A stretch of 64,000 nt of DNA from JADJMO01 sp016794445. GTDB taxonomy: Bacteria; Myxococcota_A; Polyangia; Polyangiales; JADJMO01. A program made the translations under genes and the position numbers. Position 1 is the first letter of the stretch; the number at the start of each line of letters is the position of its first letter. The stretch is from assembly GCA_016794445.1 (NCBI GenBank), contig JAEUKC010000254.1:51607-115606 (forward strand), given 5' to 3'. The notes under the pieces were generated by a model. The model searched no databases, had not been told where the DNA came from, and was given only the letters and a program-made list of their open reading frames with translations. Shown here piece after piece: positions 43,656 to 53,412 of the stretch.

Positions 43656-44525
43656 ATGGCGAGCGTCCGCACGGCTCCGCACGCAGCCGGACGGGCGACC
43701 AAGAGCCCCGGCGAGGGCCCGCCGCCCGAGGGCCCGCCGTGGGATCTCCCGCTCGACGAGGCGCCGCTCGCGTTCCTCGATCTCGAGATGACCGGCCTCG
43801 CGCTCGATCGCGGGGACCGGGTGATCGAGGTGTGCATCGAGCGGGTCCGCGGCGGCGTGGTCGAGGCGCGGCTCGAGTCGCTCGTGGATCCCGGCCCGGG
43901 CACCTGGGACACGCGGAGCGGGGACGTGCACGGCATCGCCGTCGCCACGCTCGCGTGCGCGCCGCCGTTCTCGTCGATCGCGCGCGCGGTGATCGAGATC
44001 CTCGATGGCGCGGTGCCGGTGGCGCACGCGGCCGAGTGGGACCTCGCGTTCCTGCACGCCGAGCTCGAGAGGGTGGGGCTCGCCGGGCCGACCCACGCCC
44101 TCGACACGCTGGTCCTCTCGCGCCGAGCGTTCTTCCAGCCGTCGTACGCGCTCGCCGCGCTCGCCCGCGCGTTCGCCATCGACCCGGGCACCGCGCACCG
44201 CGCCGGCGACGACGTCCGCACGCTCCGTGGGGTCTACGCCCACGTCGTGAAGGAGCTCTCGCCCTCCACCCCGCGTGACCTGTGGATGGTCCGCATCGGG
44301 GAGAACGAGCCCCGCCCCGGGGTGGTCGCGGCCTGTCAGGAGGCGGTGACCCGCGGGACACCCGTGCAGGTGACCTATCGCCCCGCCTCGAGCGGCCCGA
44401 AGGAGTTCGGGATGGTCATGACGGCCGTCGACGGCCCGCACGTCCACGGTTTCATGGTCCCGAGCCGCGGCCGGCGGACCCTCCTGCTCGCCCGGGTCCT
44501 CCGGGTCGAGCCGCTCCCGCCCTGA
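43656..44525 (+). CDS. DEDD-type 3'-5' exonuclease with C-terminal extension
   Basis: A 289-residue protein from the ATG at 43656. All three exonuclease motifs of the DnaQ/PolC-epsilon class are present: FLDLEMTGL (D42, E44), AHAAEWDLAFL (D129) and HRAGDD (H181, D185/D186). After the exonuclease domain (to about 205) there is a separate approximately 70-residue segment (VQVTYRPASSGPKEFGMV, then VLRVEPLPP) that resembles the beta part of WYL-type ligand-binding domains. Two bases after bamD, so co-transcribed. A repair or proofreading role is likely; the tail's function is unknown. Confidence 0.85.
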   Translation: MASVRTAPHAAGRATKSPGEGPPPEGPPWDLPLDEAPLAFLDLEMTGLALDRGDRVIEVCIERVRGGVVEARLESLVDPGPGTWDTRSGDVHGIAVATLACAPPFSSIARAVIEILDGAVPVAHAAEWDLAFLHAELERVGLAGPTHALDTLVLSRRAFFQPSYALAALARAFAIDPGTAHRAGDDVRTLRGVYAHVVKELSPSTPRDLWMVRIGENEPRPGVVAACQEAVTRGTPVQVTYRPASSGPKEFGMVMTAVDGPHVHGFMVPSRGRRTLLLARVLRVEPLPP

Positions 44526-44624
44526 GCTGGGTCGGAAAGCCTGGGGTTTCGCCGCTCACGGCGATGGGCTACCCCCGGCCCGCGCGATCGCTGTCCCCAC
44601 CCCGCGCCCTCGAGGTCTTTCGTC

Positions 44625-46106
44625 GTGTCCGCCCCGTCTTCGCCCCCGTCTGGCCGCCTCCTCGCGCTCGTCCTTGCCTGCGGGCCGCTCCTGGGATCGC
44701 TCGTGGGCTGTCCCGACCCGACGACCGGAGGCACGGTCAAGGCCGGGCCGCGCAACGAGCTCGCGAACAAGTGGCTCAAGCGCGCGGGCGAGGAGTACGC
44801 CGCGCTCGACCTGACCGAGGCCAAGGACAGCATCGAGAAGGCTTCGAAGAACGCCCCTGGCGACAAGGACATCGGCATTCTCGGCGCGAAGATCCACCTC
44901 GCTCGGCTCGACTTCAAGGCCGCCGTCAAGGCGCTCGAGGGCATCGAGGGCTCCGAGGCCGCGGGCCTGCGCGCGCGCGCCTACTGGTACGACGACGACC
45001 TCGCGCACGCCTCCGAGGAGCTCACCCGCGCGCTGGAGGACCCGGATTTCAAGGACCCTTGGGCCAAGCCGGTGCGCGAGCTCGCGGGCACGCAGGGGGC
45101 AGGACGCAAGCCGTTCCAGCTCAAGGACACCTCGGCGCGGCTCGTCGAGCTCCGCATGCCGCGCGATCTGTTCCCCGCGATGATGGTCCCCATCGAGGTC
45201 GACGGGCAGACCACGGTGGCGCTCGTCGTCACCGGCGTGCCCGAGGTCGTGCTCGACCAGAAGACCCGCAGCAAGCCGAGCTGGGTGTCGATCCGCATCG
45301 CCAACGACAAGAACACCGCGTCGATGGAGTTCCGCGACGTGCCCGCGCTCGTCGAGGATCTCTCGGGCTACTCGCAGCAGCAGGTGCCGATCGGCGCGCT
45401 GATCGGGGCGAACTTCCTCCGTCGCCTGCACGCCACCTTCGACCGCGGCGCCGATCAGCTCGTGCTCCGCCGGGACGACCCGCCGAACCCGCCCACGCTC
45501 ACGCGCCTGCCGGTGGCGTGGGTGCGCGGCGGCGGCATGGTCGTGCGCGCCACCATCAAGAAGGAGTTCGAGCTGAGCGGCGGGCTCTGGATCGACAGCG
45601 GCTCGCCGTGGGGCCTCGCGTTCCCCGAGCCCACCTGGAAGACGGTCGGCGTCGACGTCAGCAAGATGCAGACGTACAACGACACGAAGTACGAGCGGCT
45701 CACCAACATCAAGCTCGGCGCGCTCGATCTCGGGCCCGCGGTCGGCGTCTCGGGCGCCACGGCCATCGAGGACAAGCTCAAGCAGCTCGACGTCACCACC
45801 ATCGGCGCGCTCGGCATGACCTTCCTCGGCGCGATGCGCGTGTCGCTCGTCGAGAACGGGCGCACGATGTGGATCGAGACCGACCAGGACACCTCGGGCA
45901 TCCTCGCGCCGAACCTGAACGTGAAGCCGCCGCCCAAGCCAGCGGGCAGCGCCAAGCCGGCGGGTTCGGGCAGCGCGAAGCCGCCCGCCGCCTCCGCCTC
46001 GGCGAGCGCGAAGCCGCCCGCGCCGCCTGCGAGCGCCAAGCCCGCCGCACCGCCTGCCAGCGCCAAGCCCGCGCCCACGCCGAGCGCCAAGGCCTCCGCC
46101 AAGTAA
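44625..46106 (+). CDS. TPR lipoprotein with retropepsin-like domains
   Basis: A 493-residue protein from the GTG at 44625; LLGSLVGC is a lipobox (C29). Residues about 40-150 are TPR helices. Then two related aspartyl-protease-like beta domains: the first has a degenerate centre (VALVVTGVPEVVLD), the second has the canonical I-D-S-G (D324-S325-G326) in LWIDSGSPWGLAF. The C-terminal approximately 60 residues are Pro/Ala/Ser/Lys-rich. The TAA stop overlaps the next ATG (TAATG). Probable clan-AA protease or peptide-binding relative on the cell surface; activity is unproven as a second Asp-x-Gly is not clear. Confidence 0.75.
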   Translation: MSAPSSPPSGRLLALVLACGPLLGSLVGCPDPTTGGTVKAGPRNELANKWLKRAGEEYAALDLTEAKDSIEKASKNAPGDKDIGILGAKIHLARLDFKAAVKALEGIEGSEAAGLRARAYWYDDDLAHASEELTRALEDPDFKDPWAKPVRELAGTQGAGRKPFQLKDTSARLVELRMPRDLFPAMMVPIEVDGQTTVALVVTGVPEVVLDQKTRSKPSWVSIRIANDKNTASMEFRDVPALVEDLSGYSQQQVPIGALIGANFLRRLHATFDRGADQLVLRRDDPPNPPTLTRLPVAWVRGGGMVVRATIKKEFELSGGLWIDSGSPWGLAFPEPTWKTVGVDVSKMQTYNDTKYERLTNIKLGALDLGPAVGVSGATAIEDKLKQLDVTTIGALGMTFLGAMRVSLVENGRTMWIETDQDTSGILAPNLNVKPPPKPAGSAKPAGSGSAKPPAASASASAKPPAPPASAKPAAPPASAKPAPTPSAKASAK

Positions 46107-46645
46107 TGGCGAACCTCTACGAGTACGAGGGCGTCGCGCCGACGCTCGGTCGCGACGTGTGGCTCGCGCCGACCGCGACCGTCATCGGCCGCGCGACCCT
46201 CGGCGACGAGGTGAGCGTGTGGTTCGGCGCCGTCATCCGCGCCGACCAGCTGGCCATCGAGATCGGCGCGCGCACCAACATCCAGGACAACGCGGTGGTG
46301 CACATCACCCAGGAGGCGCCGATCGCCCCGGGGCTCGGCACCCGCATCGGCGCCGGCGTCACCGTCGGCCACGGCGCGATCGTGCACGCCTGCAGCATCG
46401 GCGACCACGTGCTGGTCGGCATGGGCTCGATCGTCCTCGATGGCGCCAAGGTCGGCAACGACGTGATCATCGCCGCTGGCACCGTGGTGCCCCCGGGCAT
46501 GGTGGTCCCCGACGGCATGGTCGTCATGGGCAACCCCGGGCGCATCAAGGGCCCGGTCACCGAGGACAAGCGCTTCTGGTCCCACACCGCGGCTGGCCTC
46601 TACGTGGGCTACGCGCAGAAGTTCCGCGGCAGCGGGATCGGGTGA
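46106..46645 (+). CDS. Gamma-class carbonic anhydrase / hexapeptide-repeat protein
   Basis: A 179-residue left-handed beta-helix protein. Zinc-type histidines H66, H89 and H94 are present at the family spacing (VVHITQEAP, then VGHGAIVHAC). Hexapeptide repeats run from about 20 to 150 (IGRATLGDEVSVWFGAVI and so on). The close relatives are PaaY/YrdA/CaiE proteins and gamma carbonic anhydrase; these forms are often only weakly active without the acidic loop. The start overlaps the previous stop by one base, so it is translated with the upstream protease-like lipoprotein. Cytoplasmic. Confidence 0.9.
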   Translation: MANLYEYEGVAPTLGRDVWLAPTATVIGRATLGDEVSVWFGAVIRADQLAIEIGARTNIQDNAVVHITQEAPIAPGLGTRIGAGVTVGHGAIVHACSIGDHVLVGMGSIVLDGAKVGNDVIIAAGTVVPPGMVVPDGMVVMGNPGRIKGPVTEDKRFWSHTAAGLYVGYAQKFRGSGIG

Positions 46646-46687
46646 AGCGGCCGCGCAACGCGGTGGGGAACCTGGCATCCTGACGCC

Positions 46688-47512
46688 ATGCCCCTACGCG
46701 TGCACCACCTCGACTGCGGCACCATGTGCCCGGTCGCGGGCAAGCTGGTCAACCACCGCGGCACGATGGTGTGCCACTGCCTGCTCGTCGAGACCGATCG
46801 CGGGCTCGTGCTGGTCGACAGCGGGGTCTCGACCGCCGACATGGCGAACCCCAAGGGTCGCCTCGGCGCGCCGTTCATGGCCATGACCGGGCTGCGCCTC
46901 GACCCGGAGACCACCGCGATCGCGCAGGTGAAGCGCCTCGGCTTCTCCCCCGCCGACGTGCGCCACGTGGTGCTCACCCACCTCGATCTCGATCACGCGG
47001 GCGGCATCGCCGACTTCCCCCACGCGAAGATCCACAGCCACTCGGACGAGCAGGAGGCCGCGCTCGCCCAGGCGAGCCTGAAGGACCGCAACCGCTACCG
47101 CGCGTGCCATTTCACCCACGGACCCGAGTGGGCGATCTACCGCGACGTCGCCGGCGGCGAGCCGTGGAACGGGTTCTCCGCGGTGCGCGATCTGGTCGGC
47201 CTGCCGCCCGAGATCCTCGCGGTGCCGCTGCCCGGCCACACCGTCGGTCACGCGGCCATCGCGGTCGACGCCGAGGGTGGGTGGCTGCTCCACGCCGGAG
47301 ACGCCTATTTCCACGCCTCCACCGTCGATCCGCGGCGGGGCGCGGTGTCGATCGGCGCCACGCTCTTCGAGCGCGCCGTCGCCGTGGACTTCGCGAAGGT
47401 CCGGAAGAACCACGCGCGGCTGCGGGCGCTCGCCGAGAGCGGCGCGGCGCGGGTGTTCTGCGCCCACGATCCCGACGAGTTCGACACCCGCCGTCGCGCG
47501 CTCGCCTCCTAG
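46688..47512 (+). CDS. Metallo-beta-lactamase-fold hydrolase with HxDxDH motif
   Basis: A 274-residue MBL-fold protein. The metal motif is LTHLDLDHAGG (H98, D100, D102, H103) rather than the usual HxHxDH, with later PGHTVGHAA, HAGDAYFH and FCAHDPDEF supplying the other ligands. The pattern fits the AHL-lactonase/QuiP-like branch, so a lactonase role is plausible but open. Start ATG at 46688. Forty-two bases after the carbonic anhydrase. It may act on a small signal or metabolite. Confidence 0.85.
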   Translation: MPLRVHHLDCGTMCPVAGKLVNHRGTMVCHCLLVETDRGLVLVDSGVSTADMANPKGRLGAPFMAMTGLRLDPETTAIAQVKRLGFSPADVRHVVLTHLDLDHAGGIADFPHAKIHSHSDEQEAALAQASLKDRNRYRACHFTHGPEWAIYRDVAGGEPWNGFSAVRDLVGLPPEILAVPLPGHTVGHAAIAVDAEGGWLLHAGDAYFHASTVDPRRGAVSIGATLFERAVAVDFAKVRKNHARLRALAESGAARVFCAHDPDEFDTRRRALAS

Positions 47513-47561
47513 CGCGGCACAGAGGTGACGGCAGGACGGGGCTGCGCTACCGGAGCGGGTC

Positions 47562-48556
<995 letters not shown>

Positions 48557-48560
<4 letters not shown>

Positions 48561-49387
48561 ACCCGGCGCCGTTCGAGCTCCGGGAGCCCGAGCACGGCGA
48601 GGCGCCGGTCGTCGTCGAGGTGCCGCACGCGGGCCTCTACGTGCCGGCCGAGGTGATCAGCAACCTCGTCGCGCCCGCGCGGGCCCTGGCGCGCGACGCC
48701 GATCTGTTCGTCGACGAGCTCTACGAGGACGCCACGGCCGAGGGCGCCAGCATGCTGGTCGCGCACACGAGCCGCTACGCGGTCGACCTCAACCGCGCCG
48801 AGGACGACGTGGACGCGGGGGTGGTGGTCGGCGATCCGCGCGCCGCCCGCCCGCACGCGCGTGGGCTCCTCTGGCGCACCACCACCGACGACGAGCCCGC
48901 CCTCGATCGCCCGCTCACGCCGGAGGAGTACCGGTGGCGGGTCGACACGATCCACCGCCCGTACCACGACGCGCTGCGCGCGGTCCTCGACCGCAAGATC
49001 GCGCGCTTCGGGTACGTCATCCTCCTCGCCGCCCACTCCATGCCGAGCGTCGGCCGCCAGGGCCACAGCGACGCGGGCGTGCACCGCGCCGACGTCGTCC
49101 CTGGCACGCGCGGCCGCACCTCGGCGCACGCGCGCGTGATCGAGGCCGTCGAGGCGGTCGCGGTCGCGCACCATCGCAGCGTCGAGCACGACCGGCCCTA
49201 CCGCGGTGGCTACACGACCACCCACTACGGGCGCCCCTCGCAGTCGTGCCACGCGATCCAGATCGAGCTCGCGCGCCGGCTCTACCTCGACGAGCCGCGC
49301 CTCCGCAGGAACGCGAGCGGCATGGTCTCCACCCGCAAGCTCTGTCGGGCGTTCGTCGCCCGGCTCGCCACGCTCAAGCTCACCTGA
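48557..49387 (+). CDS. N-formylglutamate amidohydrolase family protein
   Basis: A 276-residue protein of the N-formylglutamate deformylase/amidohydrolase family (HutG-like). Signatures: VEVPHAGLYVP at the start, VDLNR, LLAAHSMPSVG and GGYTTTHYGRP. These enzymes hydrolyse N-formylglutamate in histidine breakdown. No hut genes are nearby, so the substrate may differ. The start overlaps the MoxR stop by four bases; 19 bases separate it from the HAD phosphatase gene. Confidence 0.88.
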
Positions 49388-49406
49388 CCTGACCCGAGAG
49401 TTGACC

Positions 49407-50060
49407 ATGCCGCGCGCTGTCTTCTTCGACATGGACCGGACCCTCGTCCGCAAGAACACGGCTCAGCTCTACGTGCGCTACCAGCGCATGATCGGCGAGG
49501 CCGGGCGACGCGACACGCTGCGCGCGCTCTGGTGGGTGCTGCAGTACACCGTCGGCGTGGTCGACGCCGAGTCGGTCGCGGGCAAGGCCATCCGCGAGCT
49601 CCAGGGGTTCTCGGAGCGGGACTTCCAGGCGCGCTGCGAGATCTGGTTCCGCGACATGGTCGCGCCCCACGTCACGCACATCGCCAAGCAGACCGTGCGG
49701 CAGCACCTCGACGCGGGCGACATGTGCGCGATCGTCACCGGGGCCACGCGCTACCCCGCCGACCCGCTCGGCCGCATGCTCGACATCCCGCACGTGCTCG
49801 CGACCAACCTCGAGACCGACGCGCACGGCCGCTTCACTGGCAACTTCGTGCGTCCGCTCTGCTACGGCGAGGGCAAGATCGCGCGCTCGGAGGCGCTCGC
49901 CAAGGAGCACGGGCACACCCTCGACGAGGCGGTCTTCTACTCGGACTCGATCAGCGACCTGCCGCTCCTCGAGCGCGTGAAGGTGCCGGTGGTGGTGAAC
50001 CCCGACCCCCGCCTCCGCCGCCTCGCGCGCGCCCGCAAGTGGCGCATCGAGCAGTGGTAG
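49407..50060 (+). CDS. HAD-superfamily IB phosphatase (SerB/PSPase-like)
   Basis: A 217-residue HAD hydrolase. Motif I FDMDRTL (D8 nucleophile, D10 acid), motif II VTGAT, motif III lysine in GEGKIARSEAL and motif IV YSDSISDLPLL are all visible. It belongs to the subfamily IB group of phosphoserine-phosphatase and SerB/RsbX-like hydrolases, which usually clear phosphorylated small molecules. Last gene of the bamD-to-HAD run. A six-base gap separates it from the convergent YaeQ gene. Substrate unknown. Confidence 0.9.
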   Translation: MPRAVFFDMDRTLVRKNTAQLYVRYQRMIGEAGRRDTLRALWWVLQYTVGVVDAESVAGKAIRELQGFSERDFQARCEIWFRDMVAPHVTHIAKQTVRQHLDAGDMCAIVTGATRYPADPLGRMLDIPHVLATNLETDAHGRFTGNFVRPLCYGEGKIARSEALAKEHGHTLDEAVFYSDSISDLPLLERVKVPVVVNPDPRLRRLARARKWRIEQW

Positions 50061-50066
50061 CGCCAA

Positions 50067-50621
50067 CTAGACCGGGGGCTCGAGCTTGACCGTCTCGAGG
50101 GTGCCCTCGACCGTCTCCTTGCCCACCGTCAGGTAGACCACGCCGTCGTTGCGCGAGAGCCCGAGCTCGAGGTGCCGCTCGAGGTGGCGCTCGATCGCGT
50201 CGACCAGCGCGGCGGGCACGACGACGATCTCGATCTCTTCGGCGCGGTGCACGCTGCCTCTCGCGCGCGCCTCCTTGCGCAGGCGCTCCGGGTCGAGCTC
50301 GGTGAACACGACGACGCGCTCGCACGACTTGGCCGCGCGGTGCAGGCGCTCGGCCGAGGGCGCGCCGATGTCGAGGTGGGCGAGCAGGCGGCCGGTCGCG
50401 TCGCGCACGGAGATGGGGGCCTCGTCGGTCGACGACAGGCCGCCCTTGCTGAACGCGATCCCCTCCTCGTACGAGAGCGCGTAGGCGAGCGTGCGCAACG
50501 CGAGCCAGCGCGCCGATTCGGAGGGGTGCCGCGCCACGCGCAGGTCGAGCTTCTCGTAGACCCCGCGGTCCACGTCGGAGAGATCGATCACGATGCGGTG
50601 CACGGTCGCCTGGAGAGCCAC
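50067..50621 (-). CDS. YaeQ family protein
   Basis: A 184-residue protein of the YaeQ family (a compact alpha/beta fold of PD-(D/E)XK type that lacks known activity). The N-terminal pattern TVHRIVIDLSDVDRGVYEKL and the middle HPSESARWLALRTLAYALSY, followed by AKSCERVVVFTE, match well. E. coli YaeQ compensates for RfaH loss in one genetic test; the biochemical role is unknown. Stand-alone minus-strand gene, 28 bases ahead of the lipoprotein esterase transcript and convergent with the HAD gene. Confidence 0.9.
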   Translation of the reverse strand: MALQATVHRIVIDLSDVDRGVYEKLDLRVARHPSESARWLALRTLAYALSYEEGIAFSKGGLSSTDEAPISVRDATGRLLAHLDIGAPSAERLHRAAKSCERVVVFTELDPERLRKEARARGSVHRAEEIEIVVVPAALVDAIERHLERHLELGLSRNDGVVYLTVGKETVEGTLETVKLEPPV

Positions 50622-50649
50622 GGGCGGACCTTAGCAGCTCCCCCGCCGT

Positions 50650-51858
50650 TCACCTCGGTCCGAGCAGGAACTCGAGCGCGTGCGGCAGGCGCTGCGCCCA
50701 GTAGACCTCGCTGTGGGTCGCGCCCTTCTGCACCACGTACTCGAGCGTCTTGCCGTCGACGAAACCCTTGGCGCGGTAGGCGTCGGCGAGCTTGGCGGTG
50801 TTGGCGACGTCGTCGCTCGAGGCGCCGCTGTCGCCGCTGTCGACGTAGGCCCGCAGCGGGAGCGGGGTCTTGCTGGCCGGGATCATGGTCAGGAGCACGG
50901 TGCTGTCCCACCAGGTCGACGGCGACATGGCGCCGACCAGGCCGAACACGTCGGCGCGCTGCGTGCCCGCCCACGAGGAGATCAGGCCGCCGAGCGACGA
51001 CCCCATCAGCACGGTGTGCTCGCGCCCGGGGAGCGTGCGCAGCTCGCCGTCGACCTTGGGCTTGAGCTCGTCGATCAGGAACGAGAGGTAGAGAGCGCCG
51101 CCGCCGCTGTCCGGGTAGCCCGCGTCCTTGGTGGGCGTGTACTCGTAGATGCGGCGCGCGGTGTTCTCGGGGCCGACGACGATGGCCTCGCGGAACTTGC
51201 CGGTCTCGGCGGCGGCGTCCATGGTCTCGTCGACCTTCCACTCGTTGCCACCGAAGGCGAGCGCCGGATCGAACAGGTTCTGCCCGTCGTGCAGGTAGAC
51301 GACCGGCAGCCGCGCGGTCGTGTTCTCGAGGTAGGTGGGCGGCAGGTAGACCCAGACGCCGCGCGTGTTGCCGAGGGACTTCGAGGTGAGCGTCCAGCGC
51401 TTCTCGACGGTGCCCTTGGTGGTCGTGAAGTGCGGGTAGACGTCGACGGTGGTGCCCGGCTCGACCGAGTAGTTCGGGCCGCGCGACCAGGTGGCGTCGT
51501 CGAGCAGCGGTTTCCACTCGGCCTTGGTGGTGAGGGCCTCGGTCGTGAACACCCACGTGTCCGGGTCGGTCTTGGTGGCGGCGAGGCCCTTGGTCCAGTC
51601 GAGCGGCGCGACGGAGCCGCGCAGCGAGACCGTGTGGGTGCCCGCCGGGTAGTGGACCCGGAGCACCGTCGGGCGCGCGGCGTCAGTGGCGGCTTCGGTG
51701 GCTGCCTCGGTGGCGTCGCTCACGTCCGCGGTCGTCTCGGGCGTGGTCGAGTCGACGAGCGCGTCCACGGCCGCGTCCGGGACCGTGGCGTCCAGCGCGG
51801 GATCGTCGGTGCCACACGCGACGAGGACGATCAGCGCGAACGGGAGCAGGCGGGACAT
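50650..51858 (-). CDS. Lipoprotein esterase with N-terminal carbohydrate-binding-like domain
   Basis: A 402-residue protein from the ATG at 51858. MSRLLPFALIVLVAC gives a lipobox (C15), then an Ala/Thr/Asp spacer. Residues about 60-165 resemble a starch-binding-like fold (VHYPAGTHTVSLRGSVAPLD). The C-terminal half is the esterase-D/Fes family: RGVWVYLPPTYL, then LPVVYLHDGQNLFD and the nucleophile elbow MGSSLGGL. A late His in KGATHSEVYW completes a triad. Likely a ferri-siderophore or xylan-type esterase at the surface. Starts 15 bases from the divergent ccmB start. Confidence 0.88.
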   Translation of the reverse strand: MSRLLPFALIVLVACGTDDPALDATVPDAAVDALVDSTTPETTADVSDATEAATEAATDAARPTVLRVHYPAGTHTVSLRGSVAPLDWTKGLAATKTDPDTWVFTTEALTTKAEWKPLLDDATWSRGPNYSVEPGTTVDVYPHFTTTKGTVEKRWTLTSKSLGNTRGVWVYLPPTYLENTTARLPVVYLHDGQNLFDPALAFGGNEWKVDETMDAAAETGKFREAIVVGPENTARRIYEYTPTKDAGYPDSGGGALYLSFLIDELKPKVDGELRTLPGREHTVLMGSSLGGLISSWAGTQRADVFGLVGAMSPSTWWDSTVLLTMIPASKTPLPLRAYVDSGDSGASSDDVANTAKLADAYRAKGFVDGKTLEYVVQKGATHSEVYWAQRLPHALEFLLGPR

Positions 51859-51873
51859 CGCGCACAGTGTAGT

Positions 51874-52602
51874 ATGCTCCCCGTGTCCGGCACGACTTCC
51901 CCCGCGATCCGCAGGATCGAGCCCCCGAGCCTGCTCCTGCAGGCCTGGCTCGTCGCCAAGAAAGACCTGACGATCGAGCGGCGCACCGGCGAGATCGTCG
52001 TCACGGGCGGGTTCTTCGGCGCGCTCCTGGCGGTGCTCGCGTCGGTCGCGTTCTACGGCGGCCCCGCCAACGCGCACTACCTCGCGCCGGGCACGATCTG
52101 GATCGCGACCGCGTTCGCCGCGGTGCTCGCGCTCGGCCGCACCTGGCACCGCGAGCGCGAGGACGGCGCGCTCGAGGCGCTCCTCGCCGGCCCCGTGTCG
52201 CGCGCGGCGGTGTTCTACGGCAAGGCGATCGGCGTCGGCGCCTTCTTGCTGGTGATCGAGGCCATCGTGGTGCCGATCGTCGCCCTCCTGCTCCACGTGG
52301 ATCTGCCGCGCGTCGCCGGACCGCTCGCGCTCCTGCTCGTGATGGCCACGATCGGCATCGCGGCGGCGGGCACGCTGTTCGGGGCGATGACGGTGCGCAC
52401 GCGCGCGCGGGAGCTGATCCTCGCGGCGGTGCTGTTCCCGCTGCTGACGCCCACGCTGGTGGTCGGCGTCTCGGCCACGCGCGAGCTGGTGGACGGCGCC
52501 ACGCTGCTCGAGCTGCGCGACCACCTGCAGCTGCTCGGCCTGTTCGACCTCGTGTTCGTCGGCGGCGGCGGCGCGCTGTTCGGTGCGGTGATCGACGCCT
52601 GA
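51874..52602 (+). CDS. ccmB: Haem exporter-type ABC permease CcmB
   Basis: A 242-residue polytopic membrane protein. Segments AWLVAKKDLTIERRTGE, LAPGTIWIATAFAAVLALGR and HREREDGALEALLAGPVSR match CcmB, the permease of the CcmAB complex used in system I cytochrome c maturation. About six membrane helices. The starting ATG at 51874 is close to a GTG at 51883. No ccmA, ccmC, ccmE or ccmF is adjacent, although the window holds a two-haem cytochrome gene. A broken gene follows eight bases after the stop. Confidence 0.85.
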   Translation: MLPVSGTTSPAIRRIEPPSLLLQAWLVAKKDLTIERRTGEIVVTGGFFGALLAVLASVAFYGGPANAHYLAPGTIWIATAFAAVLALGRTWHREREDGALEALLAGPVSRAAVFYGKAIGVGAFLLVIEAIVVPIVALLLHVDLPRVAGPLALLLVMATIGIAAAGTLFGAMTVRTRARELILAAVLFPLLTPTLVVGVSATRELVDGATLLELRDHLQLLGLFDLVFVGGGGALFGAVIDA

Positions 52603-52610
52603 GCGCAACG

Positions 52611-53397
52611 GTGCGGCTCTTCCCCGCGAACACGCGACCGACCAGGGTGCTGGTCACGACGAAGTACGGCTGGCTCGAGGTGCTGCACCGTACGACGGGG
52701 CGCAGCTTGGCGGACGACGTGCTGCTCGTCGTCCGCACCTACTGGGCGCGCTGGTCGAAGGCCGAGCTGGATGCGCTCGGCCGTGTGGCGCGCGTGGTCG
52801 GTGTGAACGAACTCTGGCACCTCGGTGATCTCTCCGCCGATGGGCTGTGGGCGCACGTCGATCTCGCGAAGGGTACGGGGCTCGCGGTGGGGCATCGACT
52901 GGAGCGCGCGGACCGACGCCTGGCTCCCGAGCGAAGGCCTCGTATCCCGCCAGTTGCTCGACGAGGTCGCGCGGGCGGGCCTTCACGTGGGGCGTGGGCA
53001 TCGACTGCGCGCGGGGCGCGAGCTCCACCTCGAGGCGGCGGTGCAGCTCGCCCCGGACGCGCTGGAACGGAGCCTGTTCGGCGGCAGCCCGCGCGTGCAC
53101 GCGCCGCTCCTGTGGCTCGGCTCCCGATATCGACGAGGGCTGGTCGTGGTCTCGGACGAGGCGCGGGCGCACAGGGACGACCCACACCCTTCTCTCGACA
53201 TCCTGATGGCCGGTGAGGGGAGCGACCTGGTTCGCGCGCTCTGCGCTCGGGCCCACTATCGGTCCATCACCGCCGTGGGCGAGAGGGCGGCTCGGGTGCT
53301 CGACGCGCTCGGCCTCGAAGTGGCGAGCCTCCCCGATCGCTGGGCGGGCGCGATCGACGACCTCGCGCCCCGACGCGTGATCCGAGTGCGACGATGA
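52611..53397 (+). pseudogene. Frameshifted gene of unknown family (one-base shift at a G4 tract)
   Basis: Two overlapping coherent reading frames form one protein if one base is removed. The first frame (from the GTG at 52611) reads well up to about GTGLAVG and then turns into an Arg-rich tail; the second frame reads GIDWSARTDAWLPSEGL to the stop at 53397. The frames meet in the GGGG at 52889-52892. Removing one G gives 261 residues, and the total length then is divisible by three. The N-terminal part has RVLVTTKYGWLEVLHR, the C-terminal part SLDILMAGEGSDLVRALC. No family recognised. It may be a true mutation, phase variation or a sequencing error. Confidence 0.7.
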
Positions 53398-53412
53398 CCT
53401 GTTCTGCGCGGC

